Source: CAZCWX01 sp964502465
GTDB lineage: Bacteria > Desulfobacterota > Binatia > Bin18
NCBI GenBank assembly: GCA_964502465.1
Contig: CAZCWX010000764.1
Coordinates: forward strand, 1-13,009
Reading direction: 5' to 3'
Length of the DNA: 13,009 nt
In this document: in pieces, positions 1 to 5,883 of the stretch
Position numbering within the stretch: position 1 is the first letter of the stretch
How the letters are laid out: every line of letters starts with the position of its first letter
Translations under genes and position numbers: made by a program
The notes under the pieces: generated by a model
Databases searched by the model: none
What the model saw: the letters and a program-made list of their open reading frames with translations, nothing else
Told to the model about the DNA's origin: nothing

Positions 1-1
1 A

Positions 2-598
2 GCTGACGGTGTCGTGCTGACCACACCAGCCTTTCACACTGCACGGATCATGCGGATTCTTGATGCGCAGCTTGCCGAACGCCTTGCGAGCATTTCCTAT
101 AGCTCGGCGGCAACGGTGAACCTTGCGTACCGCCGTGAACAGATTCCCCATCCCTTAAACGGCTTTGGGTTTGTGGTGCCGCGAGTCGAGAATCGAGCGA
201 TCATCGCGGGGTCATTCTCGAGTGTGAAATATGCTGGCCGTGCCCCAGACGGGTTCGTACTGATGCGTGCCTTCGTCGGCGGAACGTTACAGGAAGAACT
301 GTTTCATCTCGATGATACGGAGATGGAACGGAAAGTCCGGCAAGAATTCGGGCAACTCCTTGGGGTACAAGGCGCTCCTGTATTTGTTCGCATCGCGCGG
401 TACCCGCGCTCGATGCCACAATACCTGGTGGGTCACCTGGACTTAGTCGATGAGATTGAGAAGACAGTCTCGCGACATCCAGGCTTGGCGCTGGCCGGCA
501 ATGCCTATCGTGGAGTTGGCATTGCCGACTGCGTACGCAGCGGTGAAGCGGCAGCGGAGGCGGTGCTCGCCTCTGTGAATACACGGCCTGTCAGTTAG
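2..598 (+). CDS. hemY: Protoporphyrinogen/coproporphyrinogen oxidase, C-terminal part (5' end outside window)
   Basis: This is an FAD flavoenzyme of the HemY/HemG type, which oxidises protoporphyrinogen IX or coproporphyrinogen III in late haem synthesis. The reading frame is open from base 2, so the gene starts upstream of the window; 198 residues are visible. The first residues (ADGVVLTTPAF) match the segment before the substrate domain, where flavin amine-oxidase-type proteins read 'D.VVlatPA'. The end carries the family's C-terminal FAD-binding signature, GNAYRGVGIADCVRSGE followed by AAEAVL. The middle has the usual 'GFGFVVPRVENR' and 'Q.LVGHLDLVDEIE' blocks. No downstream gene follows on this strand for more than 800 bases, so it is probably the last gene of its unit. 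Sequence alone does not decide whether it acts in the protoporphyrin or coproporphyrin branch. Confidence 0.88.
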   Translation, partial: ADGVVLTTPAFHTARIMRILDAQLAERLASISYSSAATVNLAYRREQIPHPLNGFGFVVPRVENRAIIAGSFSSVKYAGRAPDGFVLMRAFVGGTLQEELFHLDDTEMERKVRQEFGQLLGVQGAPVFVRIARYPRSMPQYLVGHLDLVDEIEKTVSRHPGLALAGNAYRGVGIADCVRSGEAAAEAVLASVNTRPVS

Positions 599-672
599 CG
601 TCCTCTGCTATCATCAAACCGAATATAAACAAAGAGTTCTCAACTCACAGAGGGCTTGTTGCTTTCCTCATT

Positions 673-707
673 GCTGATGGCTGACTGCCGACTGCTGATA
701 GCTGTTT
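673..707 (+). repeat. GCTGANN heptamer array, five units
   Basis: Five 7-bp units in phase: GCTGATG, GCTGACT, GCCGACT, GCTGATA, GCTGTTT. It lies in the 232-bp gap between the haem oxidase gene and the convergent cupin gene. It has no clear facing partner array. Same family as the other heptamer arrays in this window. Confidence 0.8.
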
Positions 708-739
708 AGCACCTGGGCAAGAATAACTGGGTCAATTCT

Positions 740-795
740 TGTGGTGCGGGCCTCTGGCCTGCCCTTCACAATGCAGGCGGGACGCCTGCACCACA
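740..795. repeat. REP-like palindrome, 23-bp arms
   Basis: An imperfect inverted repeat with arms at 740-762 and 773-795 and a 10-base loop. The left arm reads TGTGGTGCGGGCCTCTGGCCTGC. The reverse complement of the right arm differs from it at four of 23 positions. It sits 35 bases beyond the end of the cupin gene between two convergent genes, a common place for REP-like extragenic palindromes. Whether it also works as a bidirectional terminator is not clear, since no T-run follows either arm. Confidence 0.7.
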
Positions 796-830
796 ATATG
801 AGAACGATCAACTTATTTCTGCTCGGCTCC

Positions 831-1316
831 TTATTCTTTAGCCGCTGGTCCTTTTTTCTGCCAATCGGCAGTAATGCGCTTTTCTTCTCCTCCAGGTGCC
901 CAGATCACCAACGCATGGACCGGCTCTTTCGAGGTAACCGTGTGATGGGTGGTGGTGTTGGCTGGCACCAAACAGGCCATACCAGGGGTCAGTTTTTTGA
1001 CCTTCCCTTCGCTGGTCTGTTCTAACTCACCGGAGAGAATATAGAAGATTTCTGTCGATTGATGCACATGGTCGGGGACATCGACTCCCGGTGGGATAAT
1101 GAGATGGGCGACCGTGAGGTCTGTGGTTCCGCCGAGATGTTGATCAATCAAGACGGTGATTTCACTCTTGCTCACAGGATCGATGTACGTCGTTGCCTGC
1201 TCAGGATGGACGAAACGGTGGTCTTCGCCCAGAGCCACACTCGCCTGAAAAAAGACAGTCACGTACAGTATCAGTCTCGCAAGAACAGGCCAGTGAGACA
1301 TGTGAGTTGCGTGCAT
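831..1316 (-). CDS. Exported single-domain cupin protein
   Basis: A 161-residue cupin with an N-terminal export signal. The ATG at 1316 is preferred to the longer frame from 1364 because a GGGAGGGA ribosome site lies just before it and it begins a normal signal peptide (hydrophobic stretch about residues 9-29, likely cleavage near ALG/ED). The metal motif is textbook: G77, then H83, H85, E89 and G96 match G(X)5HXH(X)3E(X)6G. The second motif follows at about residues 112-125 (GMACLVPANTTTHH), giving the fourth histidine ligand. The fold therefore probably binds one metal ion in the periplasm or outside the cell. Substrate is unknown; cupins of this size include oxygenase-like enzymes, isomerases and sugar or small-molecule binders. 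It stands alone on its strand, convergent with the haem oxidase gene. Confidence 0.82.
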   Translation of the reverse strand: MHATHMSHWPVLARLILYVTVFFQASVALGEDHRFVHPEQATTYIDPVSKSEITVLIDQHLGGTTDLTVAHLIIPPGVDVPDHVHQSTEIFYILSGELEQTSEGKVKKLTPGMACLVPANTTTHHTVTSKEPVHALVIWAPGGEEKRITADWQKKGPAAKE

Positions 1317-1345
1317 AGCACATTCCCTCCCTTCAGTGTCCCGTC

Positions 1346-1375
1346 TTTGTAGCCAAGAAGCCAACCCTGGGTCAA
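1346..1375 (-). promoter_or_regulatory. Candidate sigma-70 promoter for the exported cupin
   Basis: On the minus strand TTGACC (1370-1375) is followed after 18 bases by TACAAA (1346-1351), 29 bases before the chosen start codon. The -35 matches five of six consensus bases, the -10 four. The position also supports the ATG at 1316, because the longer frame would begin upstream of the -10 box. Confidence 0.4.
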
Positions 1376-1452
1376 TGTACCTGCTTGATGAAACCTTTCT
1401 GTTGGTCTCGTGTTGATATGGGCAAGAGAAAACTGGCAGAAAGGAGTTTGTT

Positions 1453-1818
1453 ATGCAGACTGTATTGAAGAAAACTCTCTTCGCAGTCCTCCCACTGGTA
1501 GGACTGCTCTTCCTCCCACCCGCTGTTTCTGCCCACGATTCGCATAGGGAACGTCAGAGGGACCGTCGCGAGTACCGTCACGACCTCAAACAGGACCACC
1601 GCGACTTCCACCGCGACCTCAAACGCTCGCATCGCGAATTTCACCGTGACCTCAAGCAGTCACGCCGCGATTACTACCGCGACCGCCATAATCGTGACCG
1701 CAGATACTCCTATCGGGGCGGGTATTACAGAAACCGCTATGATGACAACTACCGATATTACTCTCCCCGACCGTTTTACTCTGGCATTCCCCAGAGGTAC
1801 AATCCCTGGTATCGCTGA
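1453..1818 (+). CDS. Small exported Arg/His/Tyr-rich protein with 11-residue repeats
   Basis: A 121-residue protein not assigned to a named family. Residues 1-27 form a clear signal peptide (KK, a hydrophobic stretch, then cleavage after AVSA). The mature part is very polar and basic. Three consecutive 11-residue units span residues 42-74 (RHDLKQDHRDF, HRDLKRSHREF, HRDLKQSRRDY), matched by a 33-base repetition in the DNA at 1576-1674. The tail (residues 75-121) is rich in Y, R, N, P and G. The repeat region looks like a charged single helix, and the tail looks disordered. A strong AAGGAG site precedes the ATG. A DUF4126 gene follows after 36 bases on the same strand and may share its transcript. 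An envelope or metal/polyanion-binding role is possible but not shown. Confidence 0.78.
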   Translation: MQTVLKKTLFAVLPLVGLLFLPPAVSAHDSHRERQRDRREYRHDLKQDHRDFHRDLKRSHREFHRDLKQSRRDYYRDRHNRDRRYSYRGGYYRNRYDDNYRYYSPRPFYSGIPQRYNPWYR

Positions 1819-1854
1819 TTGTCTCATGCCTTATCACTGTCATCGAGGTGAACG

Positions 1855-2499
1855 ATGGGGACACTGGAGACCTTAAGTTTGGCAATGGGTGTGGCCTGGG
1901 CCTCAGGTCTCAACCTTTATGCGACCATTGCGGTCCTGGGTTTGGCAGGTAGCGGAGGCATGATCCAACTGCCACCGGAATTGCAGATCCTCACTGACCC
2001 ATTAGTGGTCAGTGTGGCCTGCATCATGTATTTCATTGAGTTTTTTGCCGATAAGGTGCCGTATGTTGATAATGGCTGGGATGCCATCCACACGTTCATT
2101 CGTGTTCCAGCAGGGGCGCTGCTTGCTGCCCGAGCTGTAGGCAGTGTTAATCCTGGGCTGGAACTGGCCGCGCTGCTCGCTGGCGGCTCTGTGGCATTGG
2201 CCGCTCATGGTACGAAGGCGACGGTCCGGTTAGTGGTGAATACCAGCCCAGAGCCGTTTAGTAACTGGTTTGCCAGTGTCGGAGAGGATCTGACTGTTCT
2301 CGGCGGCCTGTGGTTAGTGTTTAACCATCCGATCCTGATGTTGGTCTTGGTCTTCGGGTTTACTGCATTCGCTGTCTGGCTGATCCCGAAGCTGTATCGG
2401 CTGGCGAAGCGAGGGTTTCAAGCCTTGCGAGTGCGGTTCCGAGGAGAACCACTGGCGCGCAATGCCGCTGGAACTCCTGTGTCTGCACCGCCAGTGTAG
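1855..2499 (+). CDS. DUF4126 family integral membrane protein
   Basis: A 214-residue membrane protein of the DUF4126 family. Diagnostic blocks are GLNLYATIAVLGLAG near the N-terminus (residues 18-32), the central segment YFIEFFADKVPYVDNGWD (59-76) with the conserved EFFADK and D..WD, and the glycine/alanine-rich helices after HTFIRVPAGALLAARAVG. About five hydrophobic segments can be seen (roughly 8-30, 48-65, 84-118, 143-157, 158-177). The C-terminal tail from about residue 178 is basic and polar, which would place it in the cytoplasm by the positive-inside rule. GAGG eight bases upstream supports the ATG. Function of the family is unknown. The gene lies 36 bases after the small exported protein. 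Confidence 0.85.
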   Translation: MGTLETLSLAMGVAWASGLNLYATIAVLGLAGSGGMIQLPPELQILTDPLVVSVACIMYFIEFFADKVPYVDNGWDAIHTFIRVPAGALLAARAVGSVNPGLELAALLAGGSVALAAHGTKATVRLVVNTSPEPFSNWFASVGEDLTVLGGLWLVFNHPILMLVLVFGFTAFAVWLIPKLYRLAKRGFQALRVRFRGEPLARNAAGTPVSAPPV

Positions 2500-2540
2500 G
2501 AAATGAGCCGTCGGCTTTTAACAACACCTACGCCCTTCCT

Positions 2541-2571
2541 GCTGACCGCCCATCGCTGAAAGCTGGCGGCT
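2541..2571 (+). repeat. Degenerate GCTGANN heptamer array
   Basis: GCTGACC, GCCCATC, GCTGAAA, GCTGGCG and GCT follow in 7-bp phase. On the minus strand these are TCAGCNN-type units that begin just three bases after the stop codon of the ispH-ubiA fusion. This is the same polarity and placement as the arrays after pccB, accC and thyX. The unit is the most decayed in the window. Confidence 0.6.
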
Positions 2572-2574
2572 CTC

Positions 2575-4326
2575 TTAGCGCAGCAGGTGCCAGAGGAGAG
2601 CCATCACGCCCACCAATAGGAACTGTCCGTCTACCAAAATCTCACCAGCCGCCCCTTTGGGGAGGAGGCGTTGATGGTAGAGCCAACTGACCCCACAAAT
2701 GTAGGGGACAACGACCAATAAGAACGCCGAGAGAGGGAGGCCGTGCCACGGCAGGACTAACACCAGGAGCAGCACGGTGAGCGTGGCGACCGCAGTAAAG
2801 AGGACCTCCTTGGTACGCCGTTTGCCAACAACCTTAAAGAGCGTTTCCATCCCCATGATTTTATCGCCCTGAACATCGCGTACCCCAATCAGGGCTGATC
2901 GCAGAAAGACCAAAAGGAAGATGAAACTGATCACCCCGACCGCTCGCAACAGTGAGGACGAGCCCACGGTGACCAGTGGAACGATCCCCGCAGCCACCGT
3001 CCAGCCTAAAGCAGTGGCAATATCGCGGGAGGCGGGAAGATCTTTGATCCGGCGTATCCCCGTTATGTGGCGTGCCCATCTGAGCGGCACGAGCTTCACC
3101 CCATACAGGGCGCCCAGGAGACCGAAACTGGCAAGACCGAGGAATTGCCCAGGTCCCAACGAGGCGGCCAGTCCCAAAGCCGCTGCCAAGGCACTGATTG
3201 CCACCCACAGCATAATCTGCTGAAAGCGTTGAAAAGCGCGGGGAGGGAAGGTTCCCCAGCCGCTGTAATGTGAGCGTTCCTGATAGCGGTTCACGGAGTG
3301 CATCGCCAGAATGAAGAGTCCTGCTGCGCTCATCAGCCACAATAACGTGTCGCGTGGGAGAGACAGGGGGTGAAGCAACAAGCTTGCCGCCAAGGTCAGT
3401 GACGCTGCCCCCAGGCCAACGTACACGTTGCTGGCGACGAGCACACTCATGGCATGTTTCAGCCAGGTCTGCAGGCGACCCGTCGTTTCTCGATTAAATG
3501 TTTCGATCTTTTCAACCACACGATTGATCATCCACTCGGGGGTGGACGCGCCGGCAGTGACCCCAACCGTCGTACACCCGCCAAATTCGTGCTCATGTAA
3601 TTCGGCGTCAGTCTCGATGTGCAGCACGCGGGGACCTTCCTGGGCTGCCAATTCAGCGAGACGGCAGGTATTGGCACTATGACGGCCTCCGACCACAATC
3701 ATCAAATCAACACGTTTGGCTAAATCAATGGTTTCTTGTTGGTGATCGCGCGTTGGTTCGCAGACCGTATTGGTCGCCCGGATCACTCGTGCTTTGTGCT
3801 TAATGACCTCGACCGTGCGAGCAAACGTGTCATCGTTCTGCGTGGTTTGAGAGACCACACAAACCCGATCGAATTCCGGCAAATTGTCGGCTTCTTTCTC
3901 GTTGGCAACGACAAAACAACGCTGCGCTGTATAGCCACGCAAGCCGACCACCTCAGCATGGTGGTCATCTCCGACGATGACCACATCGTACCCATCATTC
4001 CCGTATTTGCTAATGATCTTCTGGACCTTGCGCACCAGTGGGCAGGTCGCGTCAAAGACCTCTGCGCCAGTCGCGCGCAGTTGGTCAAACACTTCTGGCC
4101 GGACACCATGCGCACGAACCAAGACTGCACCACCACGGATGTCGGAGATCTGTTCTGCAGTGTGGATGTTCTGTTCAGTAAGCTCTTCCAACACCTGTGC
4201 GTTATGGATCAGTGGTCCAAAGGTCAGGACTGGACCATCGGTCTTCTTAGACAGATCCACGGCTTGATCAAGGGCTCGTCGTACTCCCCAGCAAAATCCA
4301 GCAGTTTCAGCAACGAGAATCTTCAT
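2575..4326 (-). CDS. ispH: Fusion protein: IspH (LytB) reductase plus UbiA-type prenyltransferase domain
   Basis: A 583-residue two-domain protein. Residues 1 to about 280 are IspH, the [4Fe-4S] enzyme that reduces HMBPP to IPP and DMAPP at the end of the MEP pathway. The three cluster cysteines are present: C12 in GFCWGVRRA, C95 in DATCPLV, C189 in ATNTVCE. So are the histidine region HHAEVVG (122-128), VVGGRHSANT (211-220) and TAGASTPEWMI (257-267). Residues about 290-583 are a polytopic UbiA-like domain with 8-9 hydrophobic segments. Its second aspartate motif is intact (RDVQGD, D484 and D488), as is the K-D loop near 424-430 (RRIKDL). The first motif, usually N(D/Q)xxDxxxD, reads HSVNRYQERSH (343-353) and lacks the aspartates. 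There is no stop or frame break at the junction. AAGGA precedes the ATG. Expected location: inner membrane with the IspH part in the cytoplasm. The aromatic or other prenyl acceptor is unknown. Confidence 0.9.
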   Translation of the reverse strand: MKILVAETAGFCWGVRRALDQAVDLSKKTDGPVLTFGPLIHNAQVLEELTEQNIHTAEQISDIRGGAVLVRAHGVRPEVFDQLRATGAEVFDATCPLVRKVQKIISKYGNDGYDVVIVGDDHHAEVVGLRGYTAQRCFVVANEKEADNLPEFDRVCVVSQTTQNDDTFARTVEVIKHKARVIRATNTVCEPTRDHQQETIDLAKRVDLMIVVGGRHSANTCRLAELAAQEGPRVLHIETDAELHEHEFGGCTTVGVTAGASTPEWMINRVVEKIETFNRETTGRLQTWLKHAMSVLVASNVYVGLGAASLTLAASLLLHPLSLPRDTLLWLMSAAGLFILAMHSVNRYQERSHYSGWGTFPPRAFQRFQQIMLWVAISALAAALGLAASLGPGQFLGLASFGLLGALYGVKLVPLRWARHITGIRRIKDLPASRDIATALGWTVAAGIVPLVTVGSSSLLRAVGVISFIFLLVFLRSALIGVRDVQGDKIMGMETLFKVVGKRRTKEVLFTAVATLTVLLLVLVLPWHGLPLSAFLLVVVPYICGVSWLYHQRLLPKGAAGEILVDGQFLLVGVMALLWHLLR

Positions 4327-4367
4327 GTGGGTGCGTCCTTGCAGAAATCAACCGTCACTCTGAAACA

Positions 4368-4395
4368 ATTATACTGATGGACACCTGCCAGGGAA
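4368..4395 (-). promoter_or_regulatory. Candidate promoter for the ispH-ubiA fusion
   Basis: A perfect TATAAT (4368-4373, minus strand) lies 41 bases upstream of the ATG. The best -35 at usual spacing is TTCCCT (4390-4395, spacer 16), which is weak. It is divergent from the EthD promoter candidate about 40 bases away. Confidence 0.35.
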
Positions 4396-4410
4396 GCGCC
4401 CTCGTGTTCG

Positions 4411-4439
4411 TTGCTTGTGCGTGAGGGAGGGGATATAAA
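4411..4439 (+). promoter_or_regulatory. Candidate promoter for the double EthD gene
   Basis: TTGCTT (4411-4416), a 17-base spacer, then TATAAA (4434-4439). The start codon is 50 bases downstream of the -10 box. If it is used, the heptamer array at 4450-4470 lies at the very start of the 5' untranslated leader. Confidence 0.42.
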
Positions 4440-4449
4440 TCAGAAGCGT

Positions 4450-4470
4450 TCAGCTATCAGTTGTCAGCGA
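4450..4470 (+). repeat. TCAGCNN heptamer array, three units
   Basis: TCAGCTA, TCAGTTG, TCAGCGA in phase, 19 bases before the EthD start codon and just ahead of its AAGGAGG ribosome site. No facing partner is seen in this divergent spacer. Its polarity relative to the downstream gene is opposite to that of the arrays before accC, the carrier gene and dcd. Confidence 0.65.
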
Positions 4471-4489
4471 AGAGTAAGGAGGGAATTTC

Positions 4490-5164
4490 ATGCTCCATAA
4501 TCTGTACTTCATCACTCGGAAGTCATCGATCAGCGATGCAGAATTTCATCGGTATTGGCGCGAGGTCCATGGGCCCATCGCCAAGAAGATCTCACAACTG
4601 AAGCGATATGAACAGAGTCATCGTATGCCGTTTGCCGGATCAAATTCGCCGTATGATGGTGCGGCTGAGGTCTGGCTCGAAGACGAAGCGGCGCTGGCCG
4701 CGTTACGCAAGAGTCCCGAATATCTCACCGGTGCCCTGGCGGATGAACCCAACTTCATCGATATGAATCGGGTTGAGTGGTTGGTGACAGAAGATCATGT
4801 CATTGTGGACGGTCCACAAACGCCGCAGTTAGTGAAACTCATCTTCCAACTCAAGCGCAAATTTGGCATGTCGCTTGCGGATTTTCGCAAATATTGGCTT
4901 GACGTGCACGGCCCGATCGTTTGTAAACTTCCTGGGTTGCGGCGTTACGTCCAGTGCCATACCGTCGATGCAGCGTACACTTATGCTGAGCCGCGCTGGG
5001 ATGGGGTTGCGCAGTTGTGGGTCGATGACGTTGCGGCGATGCAACGGATGCTTGACTCACAAGAGTTTACAGAAGGATCGTGGCCGGATGGAGAGAAGTT
5101 CCTCGACTTGTCTCTTGCATGGAGCTTCGTGGCCCAAGAGCATCAGGTGATTTGGCCAGCGTAA
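4490..5164 (+). CDS. Tandem EthD-domain protein
   Basis: A 224-residue protein made of two EthD domains, about residues 1-105 and 113-220. Each begins with a beta strand and then the family helix with the HGP motif: DAEFHRYWREVHGPI (16-30) and LADFRKYWLDVHGPI (129-143). Each continues with LKRYEQSH or LRRYVQCHTV and a later aromatic acidic strand (AAEVWLEDE, VAQLWVDD). EthD proteins are ferredoxin-like (dimeric alpha-beta barrel) proteins known from ether-degradation operons and many catabolic clusters; most have no proven reaction. A fused pair would form the barrel within one chain. A strong AAGGAGGG site six bases before ATG fixes the start. The next gene on the strand (MNT) is 69 bases away; no functional link is evident. 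Confidence 0.87.
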   Translation: MLHNLYFITRKSSISDAEFHRYWREVHGPIAKKISQLKRYEQSHRMPFAGSNSPYDGAAEVWLEDEAALAALRKSPEYLTGALADEPNFIDMNRVEWLVTEDHVIVDGPQTPQLVKLIFQLKRKFGMSLADFRKYWLDVHGPIVCKLPGLRRYVQCHTVDAAYTYAEPRWDGVAQLWVDDVAAMQRMLDSQEFTEGSWPDGEKFLDLSLAWSFVAQEHQVIWPA

Positions 5165-5233
5165 CGTGGAGGCAGAACAAGGAGGTACGGAAGGGAAGGA
5201 GGTCCTCGGGCAGAGGGGGAATAGAAGGGTAAT

Positions 5234-5566
5234 ATGGAAAAAGGCTATAGTTCGGCCAGAATTCGAAATCCAATTGCTGCTCGTGCTCTTGCTGAAGTGC
5301 GACGTATCGTCAACGAAATGCTGAAAGAAAAAGGTGTTTCTGTGTACCTCTTTGGGTCCTGGGCGCGCGGGGAGGCAACTCATTGCTCAGATATTGATCT
5401 TGCTATTGAGTCTAGCTCCCCACTCTCTCCGGGGGTGCTTGCTCATTTGCGAGAGCGGCTAGAGGAGAGTCACGTACCCTACCGAGTAGATGTGGTAGAC
5501 CTGCAGAAGGCTGACCCTGCCTTTCGCCAGCGGGTGCTTGAAGAAGGCATTTCATGGAACGATTGA
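5234..5566 (+). CDS. mntA: MNT-domain nucleotidyltransferase (MntA-type antitoxin)
   Basis: A 110-residue minimal nucleotidyltransferase. The catalytic signature is complete: G41-S42 in LFGSWARGE, then the SDIDL pair D53 and D55, with a third carboxylate in RVDVVDL (D86 or D89). In type VII toxin-antitoxin pairs such proteins silence a HEPN ribonuclease by adding AMP to a tyrosine near its active site. The gene overlaps the start of a HEPN-like frame by 13 bases (ATGGAACGATTGA holds both the start and the stop), the usual layout of these modules. The partner is truncated here, so this antitoxin appears to be left without a working toxin. GAAGGG just upstream supports the ATG. Nucleotidyltransferases of other roles share the motif, so function rests largely on context. 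Confidence 0.82.
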   Translation: MEKGYSSARIRNPIAARALAEVRRIVNEMLKEKGVSVYLFGSWARGEATHCSDIDLAIESSSPLSPGVLAHLRERLEESHVPYRVDVVDLQKADPAFRQRVLEEGISWND

Positions 5567-5700
5567 AAGAGCGCCTCGGCGTTGCCCGACACGCCCTGAG
5601 CAGTCTGGCAGAACTCGTAGTCATTGAGTATCCTTCACGGATAGAGCGGGATGCTACTATCCAACGATTCGAATACACCTGTGAGGCTGTTTGGAAAGCG

Positions 5701-5771
5701 GTAGCCTGGATGGAGCGCAGCGGAATCCAGGGGATAAAATGCAAGTGTTTCCCGGATTGTATCCGGGCTAC
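5701..5771. repeat. 71-bp composite palindromic element inside hepT
   Basis: The ends are inverted: GTAGCCTGGAT (5701-5711) and ATCCGGGCTAC (5761-5771) differ at one of 11 paired positions. Inside are two hairpins, CCTGGAT/ATCCAGG around 5705-5730 and CCCGGAT/ATCCGGG at 5751-5767. This double-palindrome layout is like REP/BIME-type or miniature non-autonomous elements. I see no obvious target-site duplication. In one frame it encodes WMERSGIQG, a peptide I have the impression recurs in bacterial proteins as translated repeat DNA (recollection, not checked). Confidence 0.7.
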
Positions 5772-5813
5772 GACACTTTGTCTTGTATTAGTCTGTCCTT
5801 GGGCTGCCGCAGA

Positions 5814-5852
5814 CCCCCTCACCCTAGCCCTCTCCCACAAGGGGAGAGGGAA
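5814..5852. repeat. CCCTCTCCC/GGGAGAGGG palindromic repeat
   Basis: A 9-bp perfect stem, CCCTCTCCC (5828-5836) and GGGAGAGGG (5842-5850), with a five-base loop and the leader CCCCCTCACCCTAGC. It lies 32 bases beyond the dcd stop codon, between convergent hepT and dcd. On the minus strand it might end dcd transcription, but there is no clear T-run after the stem, so a dispersed extragenic repeat is the safer reading. Confidence 0.65.
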
Positions 5853-5883
5853 AAGCGGGAGAACAGCAGAGTTCCGAAGAGTG

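Noticed and set aside
741..1025. 94-residue plus-strand open frame
   Set aside because: It starts inside a palindromic repeat and runs antisense to the exported cupin; no ribosome site.
1652..1885. Alternative frames across the repeat-rich small protein gene
   Set aside because: The 1453-1818 frame has the signal peptide, ribosome site and repeat periodicity; the others are shadows.
2505..2520. Terminator after the DUF4126 gene (AGCC-GTC-GGCT then TTTT)
   Set aside because: The stem is only four base pairs and the T-run is short; too weak to list as a feature.
3440..3500. IspH and UbiA as two separate genes
   Set aside because: The frame is continuous through the junction with no stop, no start with a ribosome site and no break in the linker, so a single fused gene is the simplest reading.
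3736..4377. 213-residue plus-strand open frame
   Set aside because: It lies antisense to the IspH domain, whose cysteine motifs and conserved blocks are intact; no ribosome site or recognisable motif.
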